A DNA stretch of 5,554 nt from Planctomycetaceae bacterium (GTDB taxonomy: Bacteria > Planctomycetota > Planctomycetia > Pirellulales > Thermoguttaceae): NCBI GenBank assembly GCA_031283825.1, contig JAITAZ010000165.1:1-5554 (forward strand), read 5' to 3'. This document shows positions 1 to 5,554 of the stretch, one piece after another. The notes below the pieces were generated by a model. That model was not told the origin of the DNA. It saw only the letters and a list, made by a program, of their open reading frames with translations, and made no database searches. Position 1 is the stretch's first letter. Each line of letters starts with the position of its first letter. A program made the translations under genes and the position numbers.

Positions 1-104
1 ACGTCGCGGACTATCGACTCAACCAAACTACGATCAATTCCGCGTCCCAATGTACTCGCGTTAGCGTGCGCGGCAATATTATTTTCTTGGGATGGATTCG
101 ACAT
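1..104 (-). CDS. Partial CDS (N-terminus only), unknown product
   Basis: Read leftward from an ATG at 104-102, the frame stays open for 34 codons to the window edge and begins MSNPSQENNIAAHA, continuing to ..IDRSLVESIVRDV. An AAAGGA-like purine stretch lies about 12 bases upstream of the ATG, at the long end of normal spacing for a ribosome binding site. The first 20 or so residues are polar and look disordered. They are followed by a predicted amphipathic helix (RSLVESIVRDV, hydrophobic at L, I/V and V positions). Such short N-terminal helices occur on enzymes packaged into bacterial microcompartments (PduL-type phosphotransacylases, aldehyde dehydrogenases), but the fragment is far too short to assign a family. 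The gene is divergent from mfd, with 333 bases between the two start codons. It could also be a chance open frame, although the codon use and plausible start argue for a real gene. Confidence 0.55.
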   Translation of the reverse strand, partial: MSNPSQENNIAAHANASTLGRGIDRSLVESIVRD

Positions 105-122
105 ATTTTGTGTAATTCCTTT

Positions 123-144
123 TACAATACGGATACAATACGGA
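123..144. repeat. Perfect 11-bp tandem duplication (2 x TACAATACGGA)
   Basis: TACAATACGGA occurs twice back to back with no spacer. Read leftward, the units lie just upstream of the likely ribosome binding site of the partial gene starting at 104. Each unit then contributes a TATTGT hexamer that is close to a -10 box. This could be a duplicated promoter element, a tandem protein binding site or a simple replication-slippage product. No convincing -35 box is spaced correctly from either TATTGT. Confidence 0.75.
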
Positions 145-220
145 AAGGTAATTTTTCGTTGCGCAAATTATTTTTTCAACGCCGAAACAAACTCGATTTG
201 AAATTATATGCAATTGGGAA

Positions 221-242
221 CATGTAAAAATCTCATGTAAAA
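221..242. repeat. 9-bp direct repeat CATGTAAAA, period 13
   Basis: CATGTAAAA is present at 221-229 and again at 234-242, so the two copies start 13 bases apart, a little more than one helical turn. They sit directly left of the structured element at 246-335. The arrangement would suit a dimeric regulator, but repeats of this length in AT-rich sequence also arise by chance. No function is claimed. Confidence 0.4.
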
Positions 243-245
243 TTT

Positions 246-335
246 ATTTTTATTAGGATCACGGTCGTCTCGACCGCATATTTAGGCGTTTGTCATGCAG
301 GCGGGACGCCCGCTTTCCTAATAAAATTAGTTTTT
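246..335 (+). promoter_or_regulatory. Structured element: nested inverted repeats, possible three-way junction
   Basis: A perfect 10-bp inverted repeat pairs TTTTATTAGG (248-257) with CCTAATAAAA (317-326), and can extend outward past one mismatch. It encloses two small GC-rich hairpins. One is CGGTCG-TCT-CGACCG (262-276), a perfect 6-bp stem with a 3-base loop. The other is GCGGG-ACG-CCCGC (301-313), a perfect 5-bp stem. Folded together they form a three-way junction with an unpaired segment at 277-300. A competing hairpin, CTAAT-AAA-ATTAG (318-330), shares the right arm of the outer stem and is followed by TTTTT (331-335), like a weak intrinsic terminator. A second competitor, GGCGT (285-289) with ACGCC (306-310), would break the GCGGG stem. 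Competing folds upstream of mfd suggest a cis-acting leader or attenuator. The symmetric ends would equally suit a tiny MITE or REP-type element. No known riboswitch or small RNA is recognised, and the strand is uncertain. Confidence 0.45.
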
Positions 336-391
336 AGAAGTTCCCGACAATATTTAAAAATCGTGAACGCTTACAAAAAAAACTAACAACC

Positions 392-419
392 AATTCCGAA
401 GTAAAACAATAATTCCGAA
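392..419. repeat. 9-bp direct repeat AATTCCGAA, period 19
   Basis: AATTCCGAA occurs at 392-400 and at 411-419, about two helical turns apart, ending 18 bases before the mfd start codon. The second copy continues into AATTC-C-GAATT, a 5-bp palindrome centred on C416. The position just ahead of the start codon would suit an operator, but this is only a positional argument and chance remains possible. Confidence 0.4.
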
Positions 420-437
420 TTCAAAAAAGTCAGCCTC

Positions 438-3400
438 ATGTGTGAGTCTTATCCAAATTTTGCGGAGCTACTGGCGGCAAGCGGTAGTTTTCATAATGTA
501 TCTCGGCAGTTGCGCGATGGCAAGGCGATTTCTATTGATGGCGCTATTGGTTCTTCTTGTGCGCTTGCGATTGTTGCGCTTGCTCAATCTGGCAATAGTC
601 CGATATTAGTTATAGTTTCGAATCAGGATGAGTTTGACCGAGTTACTTATGATATTGAACAATTCGCCGACGATTCGATTTCTGTTATCAGATTTCCGCA
701 ACTTCGCGAGTTGCCTATAAATCATTCTTTGGAGTCTAATCCAATTATTGTAACGAATAATCCCGACGCCAAGAAGAATCGCAATAATGCGGATAACGTA
801 GAAATCGAAAACGATTCCCTAGACGACGAGTTTAACTTTCATCTGCAAACTGACGATATTTTCGGCGAGCGAATTCGTATTATTAAGATATTGCCGACTC
901 AAAATCGGTATATTATTGTTACGACGATTGCTTCTCTTATGCAACCAGTTCCTCCGGCTAAGTTGCTTGAGTCTCATACGCTTTCTCTTTCGGTTGGCGT
1001 TCAGATTGACATGGGGCAATTGCGGAAGAAGTTGTTACGTGCCGGTTATCATTCGACGTCTGCGGTTGAGTTATCCGGCGAGTTTGCGGTTCGTGGTTAT
1101 ATCATTGATATTTTTGCGCCTGACTGGGAGAAGCCGATTCGAGTTGAGTTTTTCGGCGATGAGATTGAGTCTATCCGTCAGTTTGACGTTGCGACGCAGC
1201 GATCACTTAATCCGATTTCGCAAATTGATTTCACGTGGCTTTCTCCTATGGAATCTGTTGGGGCAACGTTGCTTGATTATCTGCCGGACAAGTTGCCGAT
1301 AGCGTTATGCGGACTAGACGAGTTGAAATTGCAAGGCGATATTTATTTTGAGCGGGCGGAAAATCAAAAGATTCTGCCGACTGTTTCTGATTTATTGAAA
1401 CGAATAATGAAATATCCGTATGTTACGATTTCTGTTTTAGCTGAGGGCGAGGAGGAAAATCATATTCGTTTACCGATCATGTCGGTTGAGCGGTTTTGCG
1501 GCGGACTTGAGACTGTGCGGACGGAACTCAACAGAACTGAGTACGGGCAGATTTATATTTACTGTCATACTTCGGCGGAGTCTGAGCGTCTTACCGAGCT
1601 TTTTGCTGATTTACTGCCGGCTAAATCTGGGCGATTGCATTATGTTGTCGGACAAATTACCGCCGGTTTTGAGATACAGTTGAAAACGACAAGAAATATC
1701 GTAACGAAAATTCATAGCGACTCTGCTAATGTTTCTGCCGATTTTTCTACAGATAAAAAAGTTTCTCCGCTTGCAAAAAAACTGAAAACTGTAAAATCGA
1801 AAAAGCGAGAAAGCGTTGATAGAGTTAATTGCGTTGAAAGCGTTGGAAGCGCGATTCCTACGATTTCGGACAGTTTGTCGGATTCTGGATTGTTATCGGT
1901 TGGCGGCGGGTTTATGATTTTTTTTATTCTTTCGTCGAATGAATTATTTTCGCGAAGTGATATTCGTCGTCCGAAGCAGCGTCATCTTAGTCGGGTGTTG
2001 GATTCTTTTCTTGATCTTAAGCTCGGCGATTATGTGGTTCATATTTCGCATGGGATAGCTCGTTTTTGCGGAATGGAGGTATTGACTCGACAGCAGCAAG
2101 AGGAGGAGCATTTGCGGTTGGAGTTTGCCAAAGGTCAAGCGTTGTTGTGTCCGATTTCGAAGATTAATTTGATTCAAAAGTATATTGGCGGCACTCGGTC
2201 AGCGCCACGTCTTTCGATTTTGGGCGGTAGTAATTGGTCTCGTCAGAAGAATGCTGCGCGGGATGCGGTATTTGATTTTGCGAGCGACATGATTGAGCTA
2301 CAGGCGAGGCGTGATTCTGCGTCGGGGATTTCGTTTCCTGCGGATTCGGATTGGCAGAATATACTTGAGGCGTCATTTCCGTTTAAGGAGACGCCGGATC
2401 AGTTGACGGCGATTGAGGCGGTGAAGCAGGACATGCATTTATCTCGTCCGATGGACAGGTTGCTTTGTGGGGACGTCGGATTTGGCAAGACGGAGGTCGC
2501 GATTAGGGCGGCGTTTAAAGCGGTTGATGCGGGATATCAGGTTGCTATGCTTGTGCCGACGACGATTCTGGCAGAGCAACATGCTCATACTTTTAGGGAG
2601 AGGATGGGCGAGTTTCCGATTACGATAAATGCGTTATCGCGTTTTCAGTCGAAGGCGCAGCAGTCGGAGATTATAACTGGGATAGCGTTGGGCGGGGTTG
2701 ACATTGTGATTGGAACGCATCGGATTTTATCGAGTGAGATATCGTTTCATAATCTTGGTTTGGTTATTATTGACGAGGAGCAGCGTTTTGGGGTGAATCA
2801 TAAGGAGCGGTTGAAGCAATTTCGCGAATCGGTTGATGTGCTTACGATGACGGCGACGCCTATACCTCGAACATTGCATTTATCGTTGTTGGGGATACGT
2901 GAGATTTCCAACTTGGAGACTCCGCCGGAGGACAGATTGCCGGTTGAGACTCATGTGATTCGGTTTGACGAGGATATTATTCGGATGGCGATATTGCGGG
3001 AGTTGAATCGGGGTGGTCAGATTTTTTTCGTGCATAATCGGATAGCTGATTTGAAGGAGCTTGCGAGGCGGTTGAAGCGGATATCTCCTGAGGTTCGTAT
3101 TGAGGTTGGTCATGCTGGTATGAGTGCGGACGAGTTGGAGGATGTGATGCGGCGATTTATAAATCATGAGTTTGACATGCTTGTTAGTACGACTATTATT
3201 GAGAGTGGGCTTGACATACCGAATGCGAATACGATCTTTATTGACGAGGCGAATTATTATGGACTTGCGGATTTGCATCAGTTGCGCGGACGTGTTGGTA
3301 GATTTAAGTTTCAGGCGTATTGTTATTTGGTGTTGGGCGGGGTTCAATCGTTGACGTCTCAGGCGTCGAAGCGTCTTAATGCGATTAGGGAGTATGCGAG

Positions 3401-4031
3401 GTTGGGCAGTGGATTTCATATTGCTATGCGTGATTTGGAGATTAGGGGTGCTGGTAATATTTTGGGCGTTCAGCAGAGTGGTCATATTGCGGCGGTTGGG
3501 TATGAGATGTATTGTCAATTGTTGGAGGTTGCGATAAGGACGATAAAATGTTTACCGCAGAGGGCGTCGATAGAGGTTGAGGTGGATTTACCCGGACTTG
3601 TTCTTATTCCGATTTCGTATATTTCGGATCGTAGGATAAAGATTGACATTTACAGGCGGTTATCGAGAATAACGACGTTGGAGGACTGTTATGATATTCG
3701 CAATGAGATGATAGACAGATTTGGCGAGCCGCCGGTTGAGGTTGAGCGTTTATTGATGCAATCTCGTTTAAAAATAATGGCTCATAGTTATTCGATAAGG
3801 GCGATAAGGCTGAAGCGTGGTCTTTTGAGCGAGAGTGGTTATATTGTTTTGGAGTATGTAAAGAAGGAAGCGATTGAGGAGTTGAAGAGCAAGTTATTGA
3901 AACAAAAGGTAGAATTAAGAATTACAGAAGACGACAATAAAGCCTACATCCCTTTCCCTCCCAAAATAACGCCAGACAGTGATTCTGATATAATTTTAAA
4001 ATACATAATAAAAATTTTCACAACGATTTAG
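438..4031 (+). CDS. mfd: Transcription-repair coupling factor Mfd (ATP-dependent DNA translocase)
   Basis: Mfd binds RNA polymerase stalled at DNA damage, translocates on upstream DNA to release it, and hands the lesion to UvrA/UvrB. The order of parts is typical of the family. A UvrB-like N-terminal module (about 1-350) contains the UvrA-interacting type segment FAVRGYIIDIF (216-226) and IRVEFFGDEI. The polymerase-interacting domain begins near 527 (LKLGDYVVHISHGIARF). In the helicase core are TPDQ (652-655), Walker A GDVGFGKT (678-685), DEEQ (779-782), TATPIPRT (805-812), TTIIESGLDIP (918-928) and QLRGRVGR (948-955). The TRG region follows, with GSGFHIAMRDLEIRGAG (990-1006), then the C-terminal D7 domain (about 1045-1145). 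At 1197 aa it is a little longer than E. coli Mfd (1148 aa), explained by insertions near 100-138 and 415-490. ATG 438 is the only start, because the frame has a stop at 402-404 and no other initiator before it. No Shine-Dalgarno sequence is visible. The gene appears monocistronic. Confidence 0.97.
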   Translation: MCESYPNFAELLAASGSFHNVSRQLRDGKAISIDGAIGSSCALAIVALAQSGNSPILVIVSNQDEFDRVTYDIEQFADDSISVIRFPQLRELPINHSLESNPIIVTNNPDAKKNRNNADNVEIENDSLDDEFNFHLQTDDIFGERIRIIKILPTQNRYIIVTTIASLMQPVPPAKLLESHTLSLSVGVQIDMGQLRKKLLRAGYHSTSAVELSGEFAVRGYIIDIFAPDWEKPIRVEFFGDEIESIRQFDVATQRSLNPISQIDFTWLSPMESVGATLLDYLPDKLPIALCGLDELKLQGDIYFERAENQKILPTVSDLLKRIMKYPYVTISVLAEGEEENHIRLPIMSVERFCGGLETVRTELNRTEYGQIYIYCHTSAESERLTELFADLLPAKSGRLHYVVGQITAGFEIQLKTTRNIVTKIHSDSANVSADFSTDKKVSPLAKKLKTVKSKKRESVDRVNCVESVGSAIPTISDSLSDSGLLSVGGGFMIFFILSSNELFSRSDIRRPKQRHLSRVLDSFLDLKLGDYVVHISHGIARFCGMEVLTRQQQEEEHLRLEFAKGQALLCPISKINLIQKYIGGTRSAPRLSILGGSNWSRQKNAARDAVFDFASDMIELQARRDSASGISFPADSDWQNILEASFPFKETPDQLTAIEAVKQDMHLSRPMDRLLCGDVGFGKTEVAIRAAFKAVDAGYQVAMLVPTTILAEQHAHTFRERMGEFPITINALSRFQSKAQQSEIITGIALGGVDIVIGTHRILSSEISFHNLGLVIIDEEQRFGVNHKERLKQFRESVDVLTMTATPIPRTLHLSLLGIREISNLETPPEDRLPVETHVIRFDEDIIRMAILRELNRGGQIFFVHNRIADLKELARRLKRISPEVRIEVGHAGMSADELEDVMRRFINHEFDMLVSTTIIESGLDIPNANTIFIDEANYYGLADLHQLRGRVGRFKFQAYCYLVLGGVQSLTSQASKRLNAIREYARLGSGFHIAMRDLEIRGAGNILGVQQSGHIAAVGYEMYCQLLEVAIRTIKCLPQRASIEVEVDLPGLVLIPISYISDRRIKIDIYRRLSRITTLEDCYDIRNEMIDRFGEPPVEVERLLMQSRLKIMAHSYSIRAIRLKRGLLSESGYIVLEYVKKEAIEELKSKLLKQKVELRITEDDNKAYIPFPPKITPDSDSDIILKYIIKIFTTI

Positions 4032-4042
4032 CTGAATAAAAA

Positions 4043-4088
4043 GTTGTAATAGTTGTAGTTGTAGTAGTAATTGTAATTGTAGTAATGT
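4043..4088. repeat. TTGTAR-type microsatellite just after mfd
   Basis: Twelve bases after the mfd stop codon begins a run of degenerate TTGTAG, TTGTAAT and GTAGTA units ending near GTAATGTAA. It is G/T/A-only and lacks C, unlike the flanking sequence. It looks like slippage-derived simple sequence in the 3' untranslated region of mfd. It does not pair with itself, so it is not part of the terminator downstream. Confidence 0.6.
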
Positions 4089-4173
4089 AACCATTCATGA
4101 TAACAATACAATATTGCCTGTTCTATTTGACGTTTTAAAATTTTGTAATATATCATTTGTATTTTTTGTAACG

Positions 4174-4255
4174 AAAAAAGTAAGCCCTATAAGGACGCAA
4201 GCCGTTAAACGCGAATTTGTTTGCGCTCTTTCAGGGCGTAGAATTTTTTCTTTTG
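4174..4255. terminator. Probable bidirectional intrinsic terminator between convergent genes
   Basis: Arms 4184-4200 and 4221-4237 pair over 17 positions with 13 Watson-Crick pairs and one G-T wobble. The stem begins GCCCT/AGGGC at its base, then AAGG/TCTT, and ends CGCAA/TTGCG at the top, around a 20-base loop. Rightward, the stem is followed six bases later by TTTTTTCTTTT (4244-4254). Leftward, AAAAAA at 4174-4179 reads as a T6 tract four bases past the stem. It lies 152 bases after the mfd stop (4031) and 42 bases after the grpE-like stop (4280), which is where a shared terminator for converging genes is expected. The long loop and two internal mismatched spots make it weaker than a textbook terminator. 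Confidence 0.6.
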
Positions 4256-4279
4256 AGCGTGAACTGTTCCTTATTTCTT

Positions 4280-5389
4280 TTATTCTTCTGGTATTCTTGC
4301 GGCTCTTACGTCGGCGGAACGGAACGGACGACCATTCCATAAATAACCCGGACGAATGACATCAACAACATGTCCGGGCTTGATTACGTCTGAATCCAGT
4401 ATCGCAACAACCTGCATCGTTTCAGGATTAACTAACTCGCCAACCGGATTCAACCGCGTTACCAAATGACGACGCAATACGTCGTCCATCCTAAATACAA
4501 CCATCTTAAAACCATCTTGAAGCGGCTGCAAAATATGTTCCACCTCCGCCATCCGCTCTTTTATCAAAAACTCTGTAAATTGAAAAATTGTTTTTCGTCG
4601 CCAGAATCGTTGCCAAAACGTGAATTTATCACAATACGATCCCGCATAAATCTCAATACTCCGCGAATGAAAAATTAACCTACTCTGAACCGTTTCCAAA
4701 AACGAAACCGCCCTCGTCAACGATTCATCTATTTCAATCAAACTCATAACAAACGGCTTGATCGCCTTCCGCTCAATTTCCGGTCGCTCCCGTTTCAAAC
4801 GCGAAAATTGCTCGACAAGCCGCGATGTTTCCTCAATACTTTTTTCAATTGTCTCAATAGTCTTACGACCCGATTTTACATAAAGTTTCAACTCCTGACG
4901 CTGAGCTAAAAACGCCTCAAAAAGCTGAAATATTCCAACGTCTTTTCTGTCGTCGGCTTTGTCGTCTAAATCGCTAACTTCTTCATCGCCGACCAATTCC
5001 GCCTCCGTCGAATAAAGCCAACTCGTAAATTGCTCTAATACCTTCGCATTCCGACGCGAAAGCTCGGTTATCGTATTTTCTATCGGGTCTTTTGAACGCG
5101 AACTAATAATTGCTTCCGGTTGAGTCTCGTCAAAATTCTCTATCGAATCGATTTCGCTTGTCTCGTTGATTTCGTTAGTATCCTCTTCGCGCGATTCTAC
5201 AATATCTACAGAATCTTCCGACTCTATAAATTCTGTTTTGTCGTCATTCGGCGTAATGTCTGTTGTAAATTCGGACTCGTCGGCTTCGAATGTAATCGGC
5301 TCTTCAAGCTCTTTATTCGACTCCCGACCAACCGAAAAATTCATCAGCCGATCAAACGACGTGCGATAATTATTAAATTCATCTGACAT
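4280..5389 (-). CDS. grpE: Divergent GrpE-family nucleotide exchange factor with long acidic N-terminus
   Basis: GrpE proteins release ADP from DnaK/Hsp70 in the cytoplasm so that the chaperone can rebind ATP. The C-terminal part (about 290-366) matches the GrpE beta-wing domain. NPETMQVVAI (321-330), a DSDVIKPGHVVDV stretch and GYLWNGRPFRSADVRAAR (348-365) align by eye with the classic FDP..HEAV...PG.V...GY.LNGR..R.A.V.VA pattern. Residues about 153-205 are a charged long-helix region (LFEAFLAQRQELKLYVKSGR...), as in the GrpE dimerisation stalk. Residues 250-270 carry an aromatic/basic patch (FTFWQRFWRRK). The first 150 residues are low-complexity and acidic: 31 of residues 21-110 are D or E. 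At 369 aa it is much longer than E. coli GrpE (197 aa). The start is the first ATG after an in-frame stop at 5393-5395; no Shine-Dalgarno sequence is visible, and Met16 is an alternative. No DnaK gene is in the window, so this may be a paralogue serving a dedicated Hsp70 rather than the main housekeeping GrpE. Confidence 0.8.
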   Translation of the reverse strand: MSDEFNNYRTSFDRLMNFSVGRESNKELEEPITFEADESEFTTDITPNDDKTEFIESEDSVDIVESREEDTNEINETSEIDSIENFDETQPEAIISSRSKDPIENTITELSRRNAKVLEQFTSWLYSTEAELVGDEEVSDLDDKADDRKDVGIFQLFEAFLAQRQELKLYVKSGRKTIETIEKSIEETSRLVEQFSRLKRERPEIERKAIKPFVMSLIEIDESLTRAVSFLETVQSRLIFHSRSIEIYAGSYCDKFTFWQRFWRRKTIFQFTEFLIKERMAEVEHILQPLQDGFKMVVFRMDDVLRRHLVTRLNPVGELVNPETMQVVAILDSDVIKPGHVVDVIRPGYLWNGRPFRSADVRAARIPEE

Positions 5390-5554
5390 ATTTTATAAAG
5401 TATTAAAAGAATTATTTAAGAAAAATTTTAAACTGCCCTCGCTGTAAATTTCGATTATCGCCGTCTGCTTATCTTTGGAAAGCTGGGCTTTTACGCTCTT
5501 GCTTTGCCGAAATTCATAGTACGATTTTTATATAACGGGAATCTCTAAAAACTC
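5390..5554. other. Upstream region of the grpE-like gene, no supportable gene
   Basis: Read leftward, the frame shared with the grpE-like gene is open from 5527 to 5396 (44 codons) between a TAA at 5528-5530 and a TAA at 5393-5395, but it contains no ATG, GTG or TTG start. The end of another leftward gene could lie at the right edge (a frame reading EFLEIPVI then the stop at 5528-5530), but eight codons cannot support a call. A small hairpin, AAAGC-TGG-GCTTT (5479-5491), is present without a T tract. The 60 bases before the start codon are very AT-rich, so a promoter there is likely, but no clear hexamer pair could be chosen. Confidence 0.5.

Larger units (their letters stand above)
105..437. 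other. Divergent intergenic region (333 bp)
   Basis: This space separates the leftward partial gene from mfd, so it must carry the promoters of both if they are transcribed independently. It is AT-rich except for a GC-rich island at about 262-313. It contains a contiguous 11-bp duplication (123-144), a 9-bp direct repeat (221-242), a multi-stem inverted-repeat element (246-335) and another 9-bp direct repeat (392-419). No -35/-10 pair with good hexamers and spacing could be picked out in either direction. The longest ATG-started frames seen inside it are about ten codons or shorter (for example 208-240 and 295-321). Confidence 0.8.

Noticed and set aside
248..326. tRNA-like gene suggested by the outer paired arms
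   Set aside because: The inner hairpins have 3-base loops, there is no TTC-type T-loop and no 7-base anticodon loop, so tRNA geometry is not met.
384..413. Sigma-70-type promoter for mfd with -10 AATAAT (408-413)
   Set aside because: The -10 matches 5 of 6 bases, but no reasonable -35 hexamer lies 16-18 bases upstream. In such AT-rich sequence a lone hexamer is not evidence.
916..1302. 128-codon rightward open frame inside mfd
   Set aside because: It is a +1 frame shadow of the UvrB-like module, with a Leu/Arg/Ser-rich translation and no conserved motif.
2880..3518. 212-codon leftward open frame inside mfd
   Set aside because: It is antisense to the conserved helicase and TRG motifs. Its composition (T, N, R, L, I, P-rich) is what results from reading a G/T-rich coding strand backwards, and it matches no family.
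4095..4340. 81-codon leftward open frame overlapping the end of the grpE-like gene
   Set aside because: It shares the strand with the grpE-like gene but in another frame, covers the terminator hairpin, and is Arg/Ser/Lys-rich with no recognisable domain.
4114..4359. 81-codon rightward open frame in the convergent spacer
   Set aside because: It runs through the terminator hairpin and overlaps the end of the grpE-like gene on the other strand. It has no ribosome binding site and no recognisable domain.
5477..5508. Terminator for a gene entering from the right edge
   Set aside because: There is a short hairpin here (AAAGC/GCTTT), but no T tract follows it on the leftward strand, and the incoming gene itself is not established.

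Overview
The window looks like a piece of chromosome from an AT-leaning bacterium, probably a planctomycete. The main clue is the leftward gene at 4280-5389. It encodes a divergent GrpE whose long helical region and C-terminal GYLWNGR...VRAAR ending resemble, from memory, GrpE-like proteins of Planctomycetes. The weak or absent Shine-Dalgarno sequences fit but prove nothing. This assignment is an inference; no 16S or ribosomal marker is present.

Layout, left to right. (1) Positions 1-104 hold the first 34 codons of a leftward gene that runs off the window; its product cannot be named. (2) Positions 105-437 are a divergent intergenic region with three short direct repeats and a GC-rich, potentially three-way-branched inverted-repeat element at about 246-335. 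(3) Positions 438-4031 are a complete rightward mfd gene encoding the transcription-repair coupling factor (1197 aa), with all helicase motifs intact and two low-complexity insertions in its N-terminal half. (4) Positions 4032-4279 are the space between two convergent genes, with a TTGTAR microsatellite and a long hairpin flanked on both sides by T/A tracts that reads as a bidirectional terminator. (5) Positions 4280-5389 are the leftward grpE-like gene. (6) Positions 5390-5554 are its upstream region, without a supportable gene.

The two complete genes are convergent and not an operon. Mfd frees RNA polymerase stalled at DNA lesions and recruits the UvrA/UvrB excision machinery. The GrpE-like protein would act as an ADP/ATP exchange factor for an Hsp70 (DnaK-type) chaperone that is not in the window. 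I see no CRISPR array, tRNA, rRNA, transposase or phage gene, and no clear new multi-gene system. The item most worth a second look is the structured element upstream of mfd. After that come the in-protein insertions and the abrupt codon-usage switch over the last 43 codons of mfd.
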